A stretch of 64,000 nt of DNA from Mycolicibacterium sp. CBMA 234 (GCF_009729415.1 NZ_MPKW01000037.1:1-64000), one strand, 5' to 3'; counted from the first letter of the stretch, positions 16,709-28,075 are shown. Translations and numbers: made by a program. The notes: generated by a model not told the origin, from the sequence alone.

Positions 16709-17935
16709 TTATGCGACGGGCTGGGACTCTGCGGCGACGACGGGGTAGCGCTTGCGCAGTCGGGCCTCGTAGCCGGGCTTCAGCGCGGTCAGGCTGATGT
16801 CGCCGCCGTAGTGCGCCAGGACCCGCGGGTCCATGACGCGGCGCCACAGAGGCGGGCAGATGGCCAGCAGCAGCATGGTGCCGTAGCCGCCGGGCAGCTG
16901 CGGAGCCTCGTCGGCATGGCATAACGCCTGGTACCGACGCATCGGGTTGGCGTGGTGGTCGGAGTGACGCTGTAGGTGGAACAGGAAGACGTTGGCGATC
17001 ACGGTGTTGCTGTTCCAGCTGTGGCCGGCCCGTACGCGTTCGTAGCGGCCGTTTGGCAGCTGCTGCCGGCGCAGGCCGTAGTGCTCCAGGTAGTTGACGG
17101 TTTCCAGCAGGAAGACGCCGATGACGGCCTGGCCGAGCAGCCAGGGCAGCACGACGACGCCGAACCAGGCCACCAGGATGATGAACAGGACGATGCTCAG
17201 CAGCCACGCGTTGAGGACCTCGTTGTGCAGCGACCACTTGGATTTGCGGACCCGCGCCAGGCGGTCGCACTCCAGCTGCCACGCCGACCGCAGGCTCCCG
17301 ACCACGGACCGCCCGATAAAGGCGTACAGGCTCTCCCCGAGCCGCGAGCTGGCCGGGTCTTCCGGGGTGGCGACCCGCACGTGGTGGCCACGGTTGTGTT
17401 CGACGAAGAAGTGGCCGTAGCAGGTCTGTGCCAGGGCGATCTTGCTGAGTCGGCGTTCGGACATGCCGCGCTTGTGGCCAAGTTCGTGGGCGGCGTTGAT
17501 CGCGATGCCACCGACCGTGCCGATGGACGCCATCAGCCCGAGCTTGTCGGTGAACGACATGGTCAACCAGCCGCCACCGGCCCACAGCCAGCACGCGAAG
17601 ATCAGTGACAGGTACTGCGCGGGTAGGAAGAGGTGCGTGGCCAGCCGGTAGAAGGGGTCGTCTTCGAGCCGGCGCAGGTCGCCCGGCGCACTGTCGGCTT
17701 CGGGGCCGACGATGTGGTCCAGCAGCGGCACCAGGCCGAATGTCAGCAGGGTTCCGGTCCACCAGAACACATTGAGCCCGGTGAGCTGAACAAGCACCCA
17801 GGACAGTCCGACCATTCCGGGAGTGATGGGACCTAACAGCCACAGATAGCGCTTGGCGTCGTGCCGGCTGGTGTTGTGGTTGTCGGGCAGGCGGGGCTGC
17901 GACGCCTTCCGGCCCGAACGCAATGCCGACAACAC
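16709..17935 (-). CDS. alkB: Alkane 1-monooxygenase AlkB (first copy)
   Basis: The 408-residue membrane di-iron hydroxylase has the four histidine motifs of AlkB: NAAHELGHK, EHNRGHHVRVATPEDPAS, NYLEHYGLRR and LQRHSDHHA, with several membrane spans (GMVGLSWVLVQLTGLNVFWW and LWLTM-region segments among them). AlkB adds oxygen to the terminal carbon of alkanes using electrons from rubredoxin. No rubredoxin, rubredoxin reductase or TetR gene lies beside it, unlike typical alkB clusters. A second copy lies at 30153-31358. The GTG start at 17935 has AGGA about ten bases upstream. Confidence 0.92.
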   Translation of the reverse strand: MLSALRSGRKASQPRLPDNHNTSRHDAKRYLWLLGPITPGMVGLSWVLVQLTGLNVFWWTGTLLTFGLVPLLDHIVGPEADSAPGDLRRLEDDPFYRLATHLFLPAQYLSLIFACWLWAGGGWLTMSFTDKLGLMASIGTVGGIAINAAHELGHKRGMSERRLSKIALAQTCYGHFFVEHNRGHHVRVATPEDPASSRLGESLYAFIGRSVVGSLRSAWQLECDRLARVRKSKWSLHNEVLNAWLLSIVLFIILVAWFGVVVLPWLLGQAVIGVFLLETVNYLEHYGLRRQQLPNGRYERVRAGHSWNSNTVIANVFLFHLQRHSDHHANPMRRYQALCHADEAPQLPGGYGTMLLLAICPPLWRRVMDPRVLAHYGGDISLTALKPGYEARLRKRYPVVAAESQPVA

Positions 17936-18332
17936 TCCGTATTCCTACCGGTATTTCGCCTGTTGCGCAAATACTCGACAATAGCCAGGCCCTGCTTGTG
18001 GCGGCTTCTTGGTGTTCTCCAGCTAATTGTCTCGGCAGTCAGCGCGCGGTGTTATTCGAGTGAATTTTCCCCTTCTGTCCTGGCAGGCGGGCCGCGATGC
18101 CTCGCTCCGCGGCTGCGGGAACAAAGCCGCAGGTAGATTGCCGTACGTGCATATGGGTGACGTACGACATACCGGGCTCGGCTGGGCCGGTCGACGAGAC
18201 GGCGGTCAGTCGCCGCGGATCGGTCGACGCCGCGGATAATCGTGTAATTTTTTGAAAGATCCGTTAATCGGGCGCGGGTATGCGAGCGTCTGGGGGGTTA
18301 GCTGGCGGTATGGCGGAAGGACGATCTTGGCA
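17936..18332. other. Divergent promoter region between alkB and the cholesterol oxidase leader
   Basis: There is no gene in this stretch. It contains GGTATTT (17950-17956) facing AAATAC (17969-17974) just before alkB, and CGTACGT-N11-ACGTACG at 18142-18166. Both are operator-like but unproven. Confidence 0.4.
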
Positions 18333-18419
18333 GTGACACGGAGCTGGCATCGACTCTTCCTGCGCCGGGCCGGGGCCCGGACTGCCGCCGGACGCCTCGC
18401 CGTGGTGGGTAGCCGATGA
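18333..18419 (+). CDS. Possible 28-residue leader peptide coupled to the cholesterol oxidase gene
   Basis: A GTG-started frame (VTRSWHRLFLRRAG...) has GGAAGGA about eleven bases upstream. It ends in a TGA overlapping the oxidase ATG (ATGA). The oxidase has only a poor site of its own, so coupling through this frame is plausible. The peptide is basic (seven Arg) with no known match, and chance is not excluded. Confidence 0.3.
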   Translation: MTRSWHRLFLRRAGARTAAGRLAVVGSR

Positions 18420-20038
18420 GCCCCATCTCCCGACGGCAGTTTCTGGGTGGAGCGGCGGCAGTGGGCGTCGCCGGCGCCGCGGGCGTTGCGGTTCTGGTGG
18501 AAAGATCGCGCGACCGAACTGAATCCCGCAAGCATTATTCGGCCATCGTGATCGGCAGCGGTTACGGCGGCGGGGTCTCAGCATTGCGGCTGGGCCAGGC
18601 CGGTATCGAGACTCTGGTGATCGAACAGGGTCGGCTGTGGGACAAACCCGACGACGACGGCAAACGGTTCTCCAAGATGCTGCCCGCCGACACCCGGGCC
18701 GGCTGGTTCACCAAGGTGCCGCCGAGCCTGGTCAGCTCCTATGGCGGGTTCACCGTCGAGCAGGTGGCGGAGCACGCGCCGTCGCCCCAGCCGGTCCAGG
18801 CCGGCATCTGCCAGAAGGTGACCCACGGCGCGCACGACGTGTTCCGCGGCATGTGCGTCGGTGGTGGCTCGATGATCAACGCCGGCATTGCTGCAATCCC
18901 GACTCAGGGGCAGCTCGCGAAGGCGTTTCCGGACATCAGCCCCGGCGACTTCCTGGGCACGTATGTCGAACGGGCCAAATCCGCGTTAAAGATCAGTTAT
19001 CGCGACATGGCGTGGTTTGAGCAAACCCCTTGCTTCCAATACGCCCGGGTCGGCCGCAAGTACGCCGCCGCTGCGGGGTACGGCGTCGACTACAACGGCA
19101 GCTCCTATTCCTTCGATTACCTGGTAAAAGAGGCGGCCGGCCAGGTTCCGCAGTCGTCTCTGGCGTTTGAGCAACAGTTCGGTAACAACTACGGCCGGTT
19201 CGGCAGCGTCGACCAGACCTACATCGCCGAGGCCCTCAAGACCGGGCATGTCACGGTGCGCGCGCTGACCGAGGTCACCTCTATCCGCCAGGAACGCTCG
19301 GGTGAGTTCGTGGTGGCGACCCGCGAGATCGACCGGTGGGGCAAGGAGCTGTCCAAGACTGAGTTCGGGTGCGATCAGCTGTATCTCGCCGCCGGCGTGC
19401 TCGGCACCACCAAGCTGCTGCTGAAGGCCCGGGAGACCGGTGACCTGGCGCATCTGAACGACGACGTCGGACGCGGCTACGGCAACAACGGTGACCTCAT
19501 GGTCGCGCACGGGCTCGACAAGAGCGATCCGGCCGGCACGACGCAGTCACTGATGGGCATGATCAACATTGACGGCCGCGACGACCCGGATAACCCGGTG
19601 TACGCCAGCATGTTTTCCATGCCGCTGCCGGTGGAGACCTATCTGCTGGGCTACTACGTGATGGTCGACACCGGTGACCGCGCCGACATCACCTACGACC
19701 GCACGTCCGACACCGCGACCATCCAGTGGTCCGATGCCTTCCACGCCAACAATGTGGCCAAGGCGAAGTTGGTGTTCGACAAGATCACGCAGGCTAACGG
19801 CGTCGACTACCGCAACGACTTGTTCAGCGGAAAAGTGTGGGCGCCCAACACCGTTCACCCCTTGGGCGGATGCGTGCGCGGCAAGGCCACTGACAACTTC
19901 GGGCGGGTGAACGGCCACCCCAAACTGTTCGTCAACGATGCGTCACTCATGCCGGGCCACCTGGGCTGCAACCCGTACATGACGATCACCGCGCTCGCCG
20001 AGCGCAACATCGAAGGCATTCTGCAGGGCCGCACCTAG
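18416..20038 (+). CDS. Tat-exported cholesterol oxidase (GMC family, class I)
   Basis: The 540-residue enzyme begins with a twin-arginine signal (SRRQFLGG, then a hydrophobic Ala/Val stretch to about residue 28), so it is exported folded with FAD. GSGYGGG (47-53) binds FAD. Candidate catalytic residues are His481 in HPLGGC, Asn519 in GCNPYMTITALAERN and Glu407 in VETYLL; the His-Asn spacing of 38 equals that of Streptomyces cholesterol oxidase (H447/N485), while the Glu assignment is less sure. The enzyme oxidises and isomerises cholesterol to cholest-4-en-3-one, releasing H2O2. It is divergent from alkB and not at the M. tuberculosis ChoD locus. Confidence 0.88.
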   Translation: MSPISRRQFLGGAAAVGVAGAAGVAVLVERSRDRTESRKHYSAIVIGSGYGGGVSALRLGQAGIETLVIEQGRLWDKPDDDGKRFSKMLPADTRAGWFTKVPPSLVSSYGGFTVEQVAEHAPSPQPVQAGICQKVTHGAHDVFRGMCVGGGSMINAGIAAIPTQGQLAKAFPDISPGDFLGTYVERAKSALKISYRDMAWFEQTPCFQYARVGRKYAAAAGYGVDYNGSSYSFDYLVKEAAGQVPQSSLAFEQQFGNNYGRFGSVDQTYIAEALKTGHVTVRALTEVTSIRQERSGEFVVATREIDRWGKELSKTEFGCDQLYLAAGVLGTTKLLLKARETGDLAHLNDDVGRGYGNNGDLMVAHGLDKSDPAGTTQSLMGMINIDGRDDPDNPVYASMFSMPLPVETYLLGYYVMVDTGDRADITYDRTSDTATIQWSDAFHANNVAKAKLVFDKITQANGVDYRNDLFSGKVWAPNTVHPLGGCVRGKATDNFGRVNGHPKLFVNDASLMPGHLGCNPYMTITALAERNIEGILQGRT

Positions 20039-20075
20039 CCGTATGACGGCCAGGTGCGGCTCCCGCTAACCGGCG

Positions 20076-22652
20076 TCAGCTGACGTCGAATGCGCGTGCC
20101 CGTAGCGAACGTTCCACGCCCGCACGGCCTTCCAGCACCAGGCGGTGGAGCGCCGGCGGAACTTCGGGGTCGGACAGGAACCGATCGGCCGCGTCGAGGC
20201 CGGCCTGGCTGATGTCCCACGACGGGTACAGGCCGATGACGACGGTCTGCGCCACCTCGCTGGACCGTCGCTCCCACAGCCCGGAGATCGCCTCGAAGTA
20301 GCGGTCCCGGAACGGGTTCAGCAGCTCGGACTGGCCGGGCTGCGCCAGGCCGCCGACGATTGCCCGCGTGGTGATGTTGGCCAACGTGTCATCCTCGATG
20401 ACCTGTTGCCACGCAGCCTCTTTCACCGCTTCCTGAGGGCGGGCGGCGCCAGCCGCGGCGGCGTTGCGCTGACCGGCGGCCGTCGGATCGGCTTTCGCCT
20501 CGTCGTCGATGAACGGCGTCTCCGTGCCGTCGGCGTCGATGACGCCGGCGCGGGCCAGTGCCGTGACGATGCGCCAACGCAGGTCGGTGTCGATCACCAG
20601 GCCTGCCATGTTCACCGCGGCGGGTTCGTTGTCCAGCAGCGTCGACAGCACGGCAATGTGGTTCGGGGCCAGCACCGACGTGCACAGCGCATTGACGAAG
20701 GCAAGCTGGTGGTCGGAGCCCGGAGCCGATTCGCGCGCCAGGTCCAGCAGCGCGTCACCGAAAGCGGGCCAACCGATTTCGGTCGCCCACGCCGGATCGG
20801 CGTAGGACATCAGCGCGGTCTGCGCCTGCAGCACCAGTCGTTGGGCGACACCCACCTCGGTTTCTGCGTGCAGGCCGCTCATCACCAGGGCGACGAACTC
20901 GCGGGCCTTCATCTCGGCTTCGCGGGTCATCTCCCACGCCGCTGACCATGCCAGCGTGCGGGGGAGCGGGTCCTCGATGTCGGCGATCCGGCTCAGCACC
21001 GTCTTCAGCGATGCGGGATCGAGCCGCATCGAGCAATAGGTCAGGTCGTCGTCGTTGACCAGGATCAACTTGCCGCGCGAAATCCCCACCAGCGCAGGGA
21101 CATCCGTCACCGAGCCCTCGACGTCGAGTTCTTCGCGGTGTACGCGGACGAGTTTGCCGTCGGCTTCATCTTCGTCGTACACACCGACCGCCAGCCGGTG
21201 CACGCGAGTCTCGCCGGCCCCGGGCTCCGCACCACTCTGCGTGATGGCGAACCGGGTGAACTTGCCGTCACCGTCGACGTCGAAATCCGCCCGCAGCGTG
21301 TTGAGGCCCGTGGTCTTGAGCCACTGCTGTCCCCAGTCCGACAGGTCGCGACCCGACGACTTCTCCAGGGCGCCAAGTAGATCGGCGAAGGTGGCGTTGT
21401 CGTACGCGTGGTCGCGGAAGTAGTCGCGCAGGCCGGCCAGGAACGGCTCGAGCCCGACGTACGCGACGAGCTGCTTGAGCACGCTGGCGCCCTTGGCGTA
21501 GGTGATGCCGTCGAAGTTCACTTCCACAGCGGCCAGGTCGGGGATGTCGGCGGCCACCGGATGGGTCGACGGCAGCTGGTCCTGGCGGTAGGCCCACGAC
21601 TTTTCCACATTGGCGAACGTGGTCCAGGCCTGCTTGTATTCGGTGGCCTCGGCCTGGCACAACACCGACGCGAACGTGGCGAATGATTCGTTGAGCCACA
21701 GGTCATCCCACCACTGCATGGTCACCAGATCGCCGAACCACATGTGGGCCATTTCGTGCAGCACGGTCTCGGCGCGGCGCTCGTAGGAGTACCGGGTGAC
21801 CTTGGACCGGAACACGTAGTCCTCCAGGAACGTCACCGCCCCGGCGTTTTCCATGGCTCCCGCGTTGAACTCCGGCACGAACAACTGGTCGTACTTGCCG
21901 AACGCGTACGGCGTACCAAAGTTGTTGTGGTAGAAGGAGAATCCCTGCTTGGTTTCAGTGAACAGCCGCTCGGCATCCATGAACTCGGCGAGCGACTTGC
22001 GGCAGAACAGCCCGAGCGGAATGGTCCCGTGATCGTCGGTGTACACGTCATCCCACCGCGCGTACGGACCAGCGATCAACGCGGCCAGGTATGTGCTCAT
22101 CTTCGGGGTGGTAGCGAAGGCGTGCTTGCCACTATCGGCCGAAACCGTTGCGCCATTGGAGATCACCTGCCAATGGGCGGGGGCGACGACGGTCACGTCG
22201 AACGTGGCCTTGAGGTCCGGTTGGTCAAAGCAGGCGAACATCCGCTTGGCGTCAGCGGTCTCGAATTGCGAGTACAGGTACACCTCGCCGTCGACCGGAT
22301 CGACGAAGCGGTGCAGGCCCTCACCGGTGTTCGAGTATCGGCAGTCGGCGTCGACAACGACGACGTTCTGCTCGGCCAAGCCGGTCAACGGGACGCCCGT
22401 CGATTCGTCGTACGCCGAGACGTCGATGGGCAACCCGTTGAGGGTGGCGCTGCGGATGGAGTCGGCAGCGATGTCGAGGACGGTGTCTGCGCCCGGCAGG
22501 GCGCTGAACGTCACGGTGGTCACCGATCGGAAGGTGCGCTCGCCCGGTGCTCCAGCGCCGTCCGTCAGGTCAAGATCGATGCGGTAGTTGTCGACGGTCA
22601 CCAAGGCGGCGCGCTCGGCGGCCTGGTCGCGGGTCAGGTTCGGAAGTGCCAC
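20076..22652 (-). CDS. pepN: Aminopeptidase N (M1 family)
   Basis: The 858-residue M1 zinc metallopeptidase has the exopeptidase motif GAMEN (about 260) and the zinc site HEMAHMWFGDLVT...NESFA (HEXXH-X18-E, from about residue 298). A large C-terminal ERAP1-like helical region follows. It trims N-terminal residues from peptides in the cytoplasm. It is the positional counterpart of Rv2467 and divergent from the mycothiol-linked DsbA protein. Confidence 0.96.
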   Translation of the reverse strand: MALPNLTRDQAAERAALVTVDNYRIDLDLTDGAGAPGERTFRSVTTVTFSALPGADTVLDIAADSIRSATLNGLPIDVSAYDESTGVPLTGLAEQNVVVVDADCRYSNTGEGLHRFVDPVDGEVYLYSQFETADAKRMFACFDQPDLKATFDVTVVAPAHWQVISNGATVSADSGKHAFATTPKMSTYLAALIAGPYARWDDVYTDDHGTIPLGLFCRKSLAEFMDAERLFTETKQGFSFYHNNFGTPYAFGKYDQLFVPEFNAGAMENAGAVTFLEDYVFRSKVTRYSYERRAETVLHEMAHMWFGDLVTMQWWDDLWLNESFATFASVLCQAEATEYKQAWTTFANVEKSWAYRQDQLPSTHPVAADIPDLAAVEVNFDGITYAKGASVLKQLVAYVGLEPFLAGLRDYFRDHAYDNATFADLLGALEKSSGRDLSDWGQQWLKTTGLNTLRADFDVDGDGKFTRFAITQSGAEPGAGETRVHRLAVGVYDEDEADGKLVRVHREELDVEGSVTDVPALVGISRGKLILVNDDDLTYCSMRLDPASLKTVLSRIADIEDPLPRTLAWSAAWEMTREAEMKAREFVALVMSGLHAETEVGVAQRLVLQAQTALMSYADPAWATEIGWPAFGDALLDLARESAPGSDHQLAFVNALCTSVLAPNHIAVLSTLLDNEPAAVNMAGLVIDTDLRWRIVTALARAGVIDADGTETPFIDDEAKADPTAAGQRNAAAAGAARPQEAVKEAAWQQVIEDDTLANITTRAIVGGLAQPGQSELLNPFRDRYFEAISGLWERRSSEVAQTVVIGLYPSWDISQAGLDAADRFLSDPEVPPALHRLVLEGRAGVERSLRARAFDVS

Positions 22653-22763
22653 GTCACCAACTTAGGGGACAACCGTTGGCTGCGACCGGGAACACAGGCC
22701 TGCCGGGCATAGTTGTTCCCAACGGAGTTGCGTGCACTGATAAGCCGCCCGAGAGGATTACAC

Positions 22764-23372
22764 ATGGCTGCTAAAGATGTCGCAGGATTCTGGTTCGATC
22801 CGCTGTGCCCGTGGGCCTGGATCACCTCCCGCTGGATCCTGGAGGTCGAGAAGGTCCGCGACATCGAGGTGCAGTGGCACGTCATGAGCCTCGCGGTCCT
22901 GAATGAGGGCCGCGACCTGCCCGAGAACTACCAGGAACTGATGAAGAACGCCTGGGGTCCGGTCCGGGTTGCCATGGCCGCTGAGGAGGCCAAGGGGCCC
23001 GAGATTCTGGCGCCGCTGTACACCGCGATGGGCACCCGGATTCACAACGAGGGCAACAAGAATTTCCCCGAGGTCATCGCCCAGTCCCTCGAAGAACTGG
23101 GTCTGCCCGCCGAGCTGGCAGAAGCGGCCACCAGCGACAAGTTCGACGACGCGCTGCGCGCGAGCCACCACGCCGGGATGGACGCTGTCGGCCCGGATGT
23201 GGGAACCCCGACCATCCACGTCAACGGCTCGGCGTTCTTCGGTCCCGTGCTGTCGCGAATCCCGCGCGGCGAAGAGGCCGGCAAGCTGTGGGACGCGTCC
23301 GTCATTTTCGCGTCGTACCCGCACTTCTGGGAGCTCAAGCGGTCCCGCACCGAGGCTCCGGAATTCGACTGA
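22764..23372 (+). CDS. DsbA-family mycothiol-linked oxidoreductase (Rv2466c-type) with CPWA active site
   Basis: The 202-residue protein closely resembles Rv2466c along its whole length ([60 protein letters not shown]). Rv2466c uses the two cysteines of CPWC with mycothiol. Here the motif is C15-P-W-A18: codon GCC stands where TGC is expected, so the resolving cysteine is absent and only a one-cysteine mechanism is possible. The ATG at 22764 is chosen over 22713 because GAGAGGA lies just before it. pepN is divergent, as in M. tuberculosis. Confidence 0.93.
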   Translation: MAAKDVAGFWFDPLCPWAWITSRWILEVEKVRDIEVQWHVMSLAVLNEGRDLPENYQELMKNAWGPVRVAMAAEEAKGPEILAPLYTAMGTRIHNEGNKNFPEVIAQSLEELGLPAELAEAATSDKFDDALRASHHAGMDAVGPDVGTPTIHVNGSAFFGPVLSRIPRGEEAGKLWDASVIFASYPHFWELKRSRTEAPEFD

Positions 23373-23565
23373 GCGCAATCCACCGCTAGTCACGCTCGCC
23401 AGGAGTGGCACAGGTAATCTCGTCGGCGTTCCGCAAGGAACGTCCGGACGCCATTACGGTGGTCGGAACATCCGAAACATGAGCCACAACGATGCAACTG
23501 GTGGGGAGCGACGTGCCGACGGACAGTTTGGTCCCTCGACGTGCGGGTTTGAGTAGGATGCGCTG

Positions 23566-25809
<2,244 letters not shown>

Positions 25810-25818
<9 letters not shown>

Positions 25819-25890
25819 GCCTGCAAGAGGGTCGGAGCCGGCTGAGCCGGCCAGAGAGCGTGAGCCGGCTGAGTGCTCCGACCGGTTGAT
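25810..25890 (+). repeat. Degenerate 27-bp tandem repeat, three units, core GCCGGCTGAG
   Basis: The core occurs at 25810, 25837 and 25864, exactly 27 bp apart. Units 1 and 2 are also similar outside the core. The first unit contains the kinase stop codon. It lies between the kinase and rpiB genes. Confidence 0.7.
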
Positions 25891-25918
25891 TCCTGCCGCG
25901 GGCCCTGGTTCTGCCAGA

Positions 25919-26407
25919 ATGTGCGCCATGCGCGTATACCTCGGAGCCGACCACGCCGGATACGAACTCAAGCAGGCCCTTCTCGAACATCTGACCGCCA
26001 AGGGCCACCAGGCCGTTGACTGCGGCGCCTTCGCTTACGACGCGGAGGACGACTACCCGGCGTTCTGTATCGACGCCGCCCAGCGCACCGTCAACGACCC
26101 GGGCAGCCTGGGCATCGTCATCGGTGGTTCGGGTAACGGTGAGCAGATTGCGGCCAACAAGGTGCCCGGCGTGCGCTGCGCGCTGGCCTGGAGCATCGAG
26201 ACCGCTCAGCTGGCTCGTGAGCACAACAACGCACAGGTGATGGGCATCGGCGGACGCATGCACAGCACCGAGGAAGCTTTCGCCATTGTCGACGCCTTCC
26301 TGGCGGCCGAGTGGTCGCAGGCCGAGCGGCACCAGCGCCGCATCGACATCCTGGCCGAGTACGAGAAGACGCACGTCGCGCCGGCAGTCCCGGGCGCCCA
26401 AGCCTGA
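25919..26407 (+). CDS. rpiB: Ribose-5-phosphate isomerase B
   Basis: The 162-residue RpiB/LacAB enzyme has YLGADHAGYELKQ at the start, GSLGIVIGGSGNGEQIAANK in the middle (the Glu of NGEQ serves as base in mycobacterial RpiB in place of Cys) and MGIGGRMHS later. It interconverts ribose-5-phosphate and ribulose-5-phosphate in the pentose phosphate pathway. The start at 25919 (MCAMRVYLG) gives the same length as Rv2465c and the same offset as its MSGMRVYLG; the ATG at 25928 is the alternative. No clear ribosome-binding site is seen. Confidence 0.95.
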   Translation: MCAMRVYLGADHAGYELKQALLEHLTAKGHQAVDCGAFAYDAEDDYPAFCIDAAQRTVNDPGSLGIVIGGSGNGEQIAANKVPGVRCALAWSIETAQLAREHNNAQVMGIGGRMHSTEEAFAIVDAFLAAEWSQAERHQRRIDILAEYEKTHVAPAVPGAQA

Positions 26408-26422
26408 TCGGAGGCCTGACCA

Positions 26423-27217
26423 GTGCCGGAGGGGCATACCCTGCACCGGTTGGCCCGTCTGCATCAGCAGCGTTTCGGGCGGGCCCCGGTGATGGTCAGC
26501 AGTCCGCAGGGCCGGTTCGCCGAGGCCGCGACCGCGATCAACGGCCGGGTGCTGCGTAAGGCCGACGCCTGGGGCAAGCATCTGTTCCACCACTACGACG
26601 GTGGTTCGGTCGTGCACATTCACCTGGGGTTGTACGGCACCTTCACCGAGCAGCCGCTGCCGATGGCCGCGCCGGTCGGCCAGGTGCGCATGCGCATGGT
26701 CGGGTCCGAGTTCGGGACCGACCTGCGGGGCCCCACTGTCTGCGAGCTGATCGACGAGGGCGCCGTCGACGGCGTCGTGGCCCGGCTCGGTGCCGACCCG
26801 CTCCGCAAGGACGCCGACCCTGGCTTGGCGTGGGCTCGAATCGGCAAGTCCCGCAGGTCAATTGGATCGATGTTGATGGATCAGTCGGTGATCGCGGGCG
26901 TCGGCAACGTGTACCGCAGCGAGCTGCTGTACCGGCATCGGATCGATCCGCACCGGCCCGGCGTGCACCTCACCGAGTCCGAATTCGCTGAGCTGTGGAC
27001 GGATCTCGTCGCGCTCATGAAGGTCGGGGTCCGTCGCGGCAAGATCGTCGTCGTGCGTCCGGAGGACGACCACGGCGCACCGTCGTACGCGGCGGACCGG
27101 CCACGGACCTACGTATACCGACGGGCGGGGGAGGCTTGCCGCGTGTGCGGCGCCACCATTCGTACCGAGTTGATGGAGGGGCGAAACCTGTTCTGGTGCC
27201 CCGATTGTCAGGTCTGA
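26423..27217 (+). CDS. nei: Formamidopyrimidine/endonuclease VIII-type DNA glycosylase
   Basis: The 264-residue Fpg/Nei enzyme begins MPEGHTLHRLAR, so Pro2 is the Schiff-base nucleophile and Glu3 the acid, the endonuclease VIII pattern. A helix-two-turn-helix region around DQSVIAGVGNVYRSELLY and a C-terminal zinc finger (CRVCG...WCPDCQ) follow. It removes oxidised bases and nicks the strand. The GTG start is 15 bp after rpiB, so the two are co-transcribed. Position matches Rv2464c (Nei1). Confidence 0.94.
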   Translation: MPEGHTLHRLARLHQQRFGRAPVMVSSPQGRFAEAATAINGRVLRKADAWGKHLFHHYDGGSVVHIHLGLYGTFTEQPLPMAAPVGQVRMRMVGSEFGTDLRGPTVCELIDEGAVDGVVARLGADPLRKDADPGLAWARIGKSRRSIGSMLMDQSVIAGVGNVYRSELLYRHRIDPHRPGVHLTESEFAELWTDLVALMKVGVRRGKIVVVRPEDDHGAPSYAADRPRTYVYRRAGEACRVCGATIRTELMEGRNLFWCPDCQV

Positions 27218-27238
27218 CGGGGTGGTCGCGGGAGGCGG

Positions 27239-28075
27239 TTAGTTGCCGCCGCCACAACCACCGCCACAGCTGCTCCCGCCGCCGCCGCAGCTGCTGCCGC
27301 CTCCGCAGTTGCTCCCGCCGCCGCAGTTGCTACTGCCGGAATCCCCACTGCTGTTGCTTCCGGCGTCCCAGCCGTTGTTGCCCGAGTCGGTGAACTGACT
27401 CTGGTCGAGGCCCTGCTGGTAGCCCTGGTCGAATCCCGAGCCGTAACCGTTCTCGAAACCTTGTGCGCCGTAATTGACTCCGTGCATGCCGTCGAACAGC
27501 GCGTCGAACAACAGCACCGAGCCGACGCCCCAGGCGCCCGCGACCAGCGCCGGTTTCCACCACGGCTCGGAGTACCAGCCCGCGGGCACGGGGCGGCCGG
27601 CGACCCGGCCACCGGGGTAGTAGTTCGGGGTCGCGGTGGTCGGCCCCGGTGAGGCCTGAATCTGCCTGCCGTCGAACTGGATTTGGCGATCTTCGGTGAC
27701 TTCACCCGCAGCGCGCTGGCCGGTCAGCGTCTCCAACGGAGGCCCGGGGTCGATGCCCATCGCAGTCCGTGCGGCGCGCACGTAGTACAGCCCTTCGATG
27801 GCGCTCTGCTTGGCCAGCGCTGCCTGCTGGGCGGTGGTGGCATGCTCGATCTGCGACGACGCGGCGGTGTAGCGCTCCGATGCGTCCGCCAGCGCCTGAC
27901 GGGAGGCGTCGTCGGTGCCGGTGAGGTTGAACACCTGGCCGCCGAGCATCTCGATGACGCGCCGCGCATCGGCTTTGGCGTTGGCCAGGGCGGCGGCTTT
28001 GTTGGCCGTGTTCTGCCGGCTGTACAGGAACAACCCGATGGCCGCGATGACGATCAGGACGAGCACAAACTCCAT
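27239..28075 (-). CDS. Membrane-anchored DUF1542-like protein with Cys/Gly-rich tail
   Basis: The 278-residue protein starts with a membrane segment (FVLVLIVIAAIGLFLY). A helical Ala-rich region (about 25-105, with VIEMLGGQVFNLTG) follows, then a Pro-rich linker, a second hydrophobic patch (PALVAGAWGVGSVLLFDALF) and a Gln/Asn/Gly section. The last 30 residues are Gly/Ser with six regularly spaced cysteines (CGGGSNCGGGSSC type). Such tails occur in some membrane proteins of unknown role. It converges on nei with 21 bp between. Function unknown. Confidence 0.8.
   Translation of the reverse strand: MEFVLVLIVIAAIGLFLYSRQNTANKAAALANAKADARRVIEMLGGQVFNLTGTDDASRQALADASERYTAASSQIEHATTAQQAALAKQSAIEGLYYVRAARTAMGIDPGPPLETLTGQRAAGEVTEDRQIQFDGRQIQASPGPTTATPNYYPGGRVAGRPVPAGWYSEPWWKPALVAGAWGVGSVLLFDALFDGMHGVNYGAQGFENGYGSGFDQGYQQGLDQSQFTDSGNNGWDAGSNSSGDSGSSNCGGGSNCGGGSSCGGGGSSCGGGCGGGN

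Noticed and set aside
18142-18166. CGTACGT-N11-ACGTACG before the cholesterol oxidase
   Set aside because: Each half contains a self-palindromic CGTACG, so the inverted repeat is weak evidence; kept only as a note in the intergenic entry.
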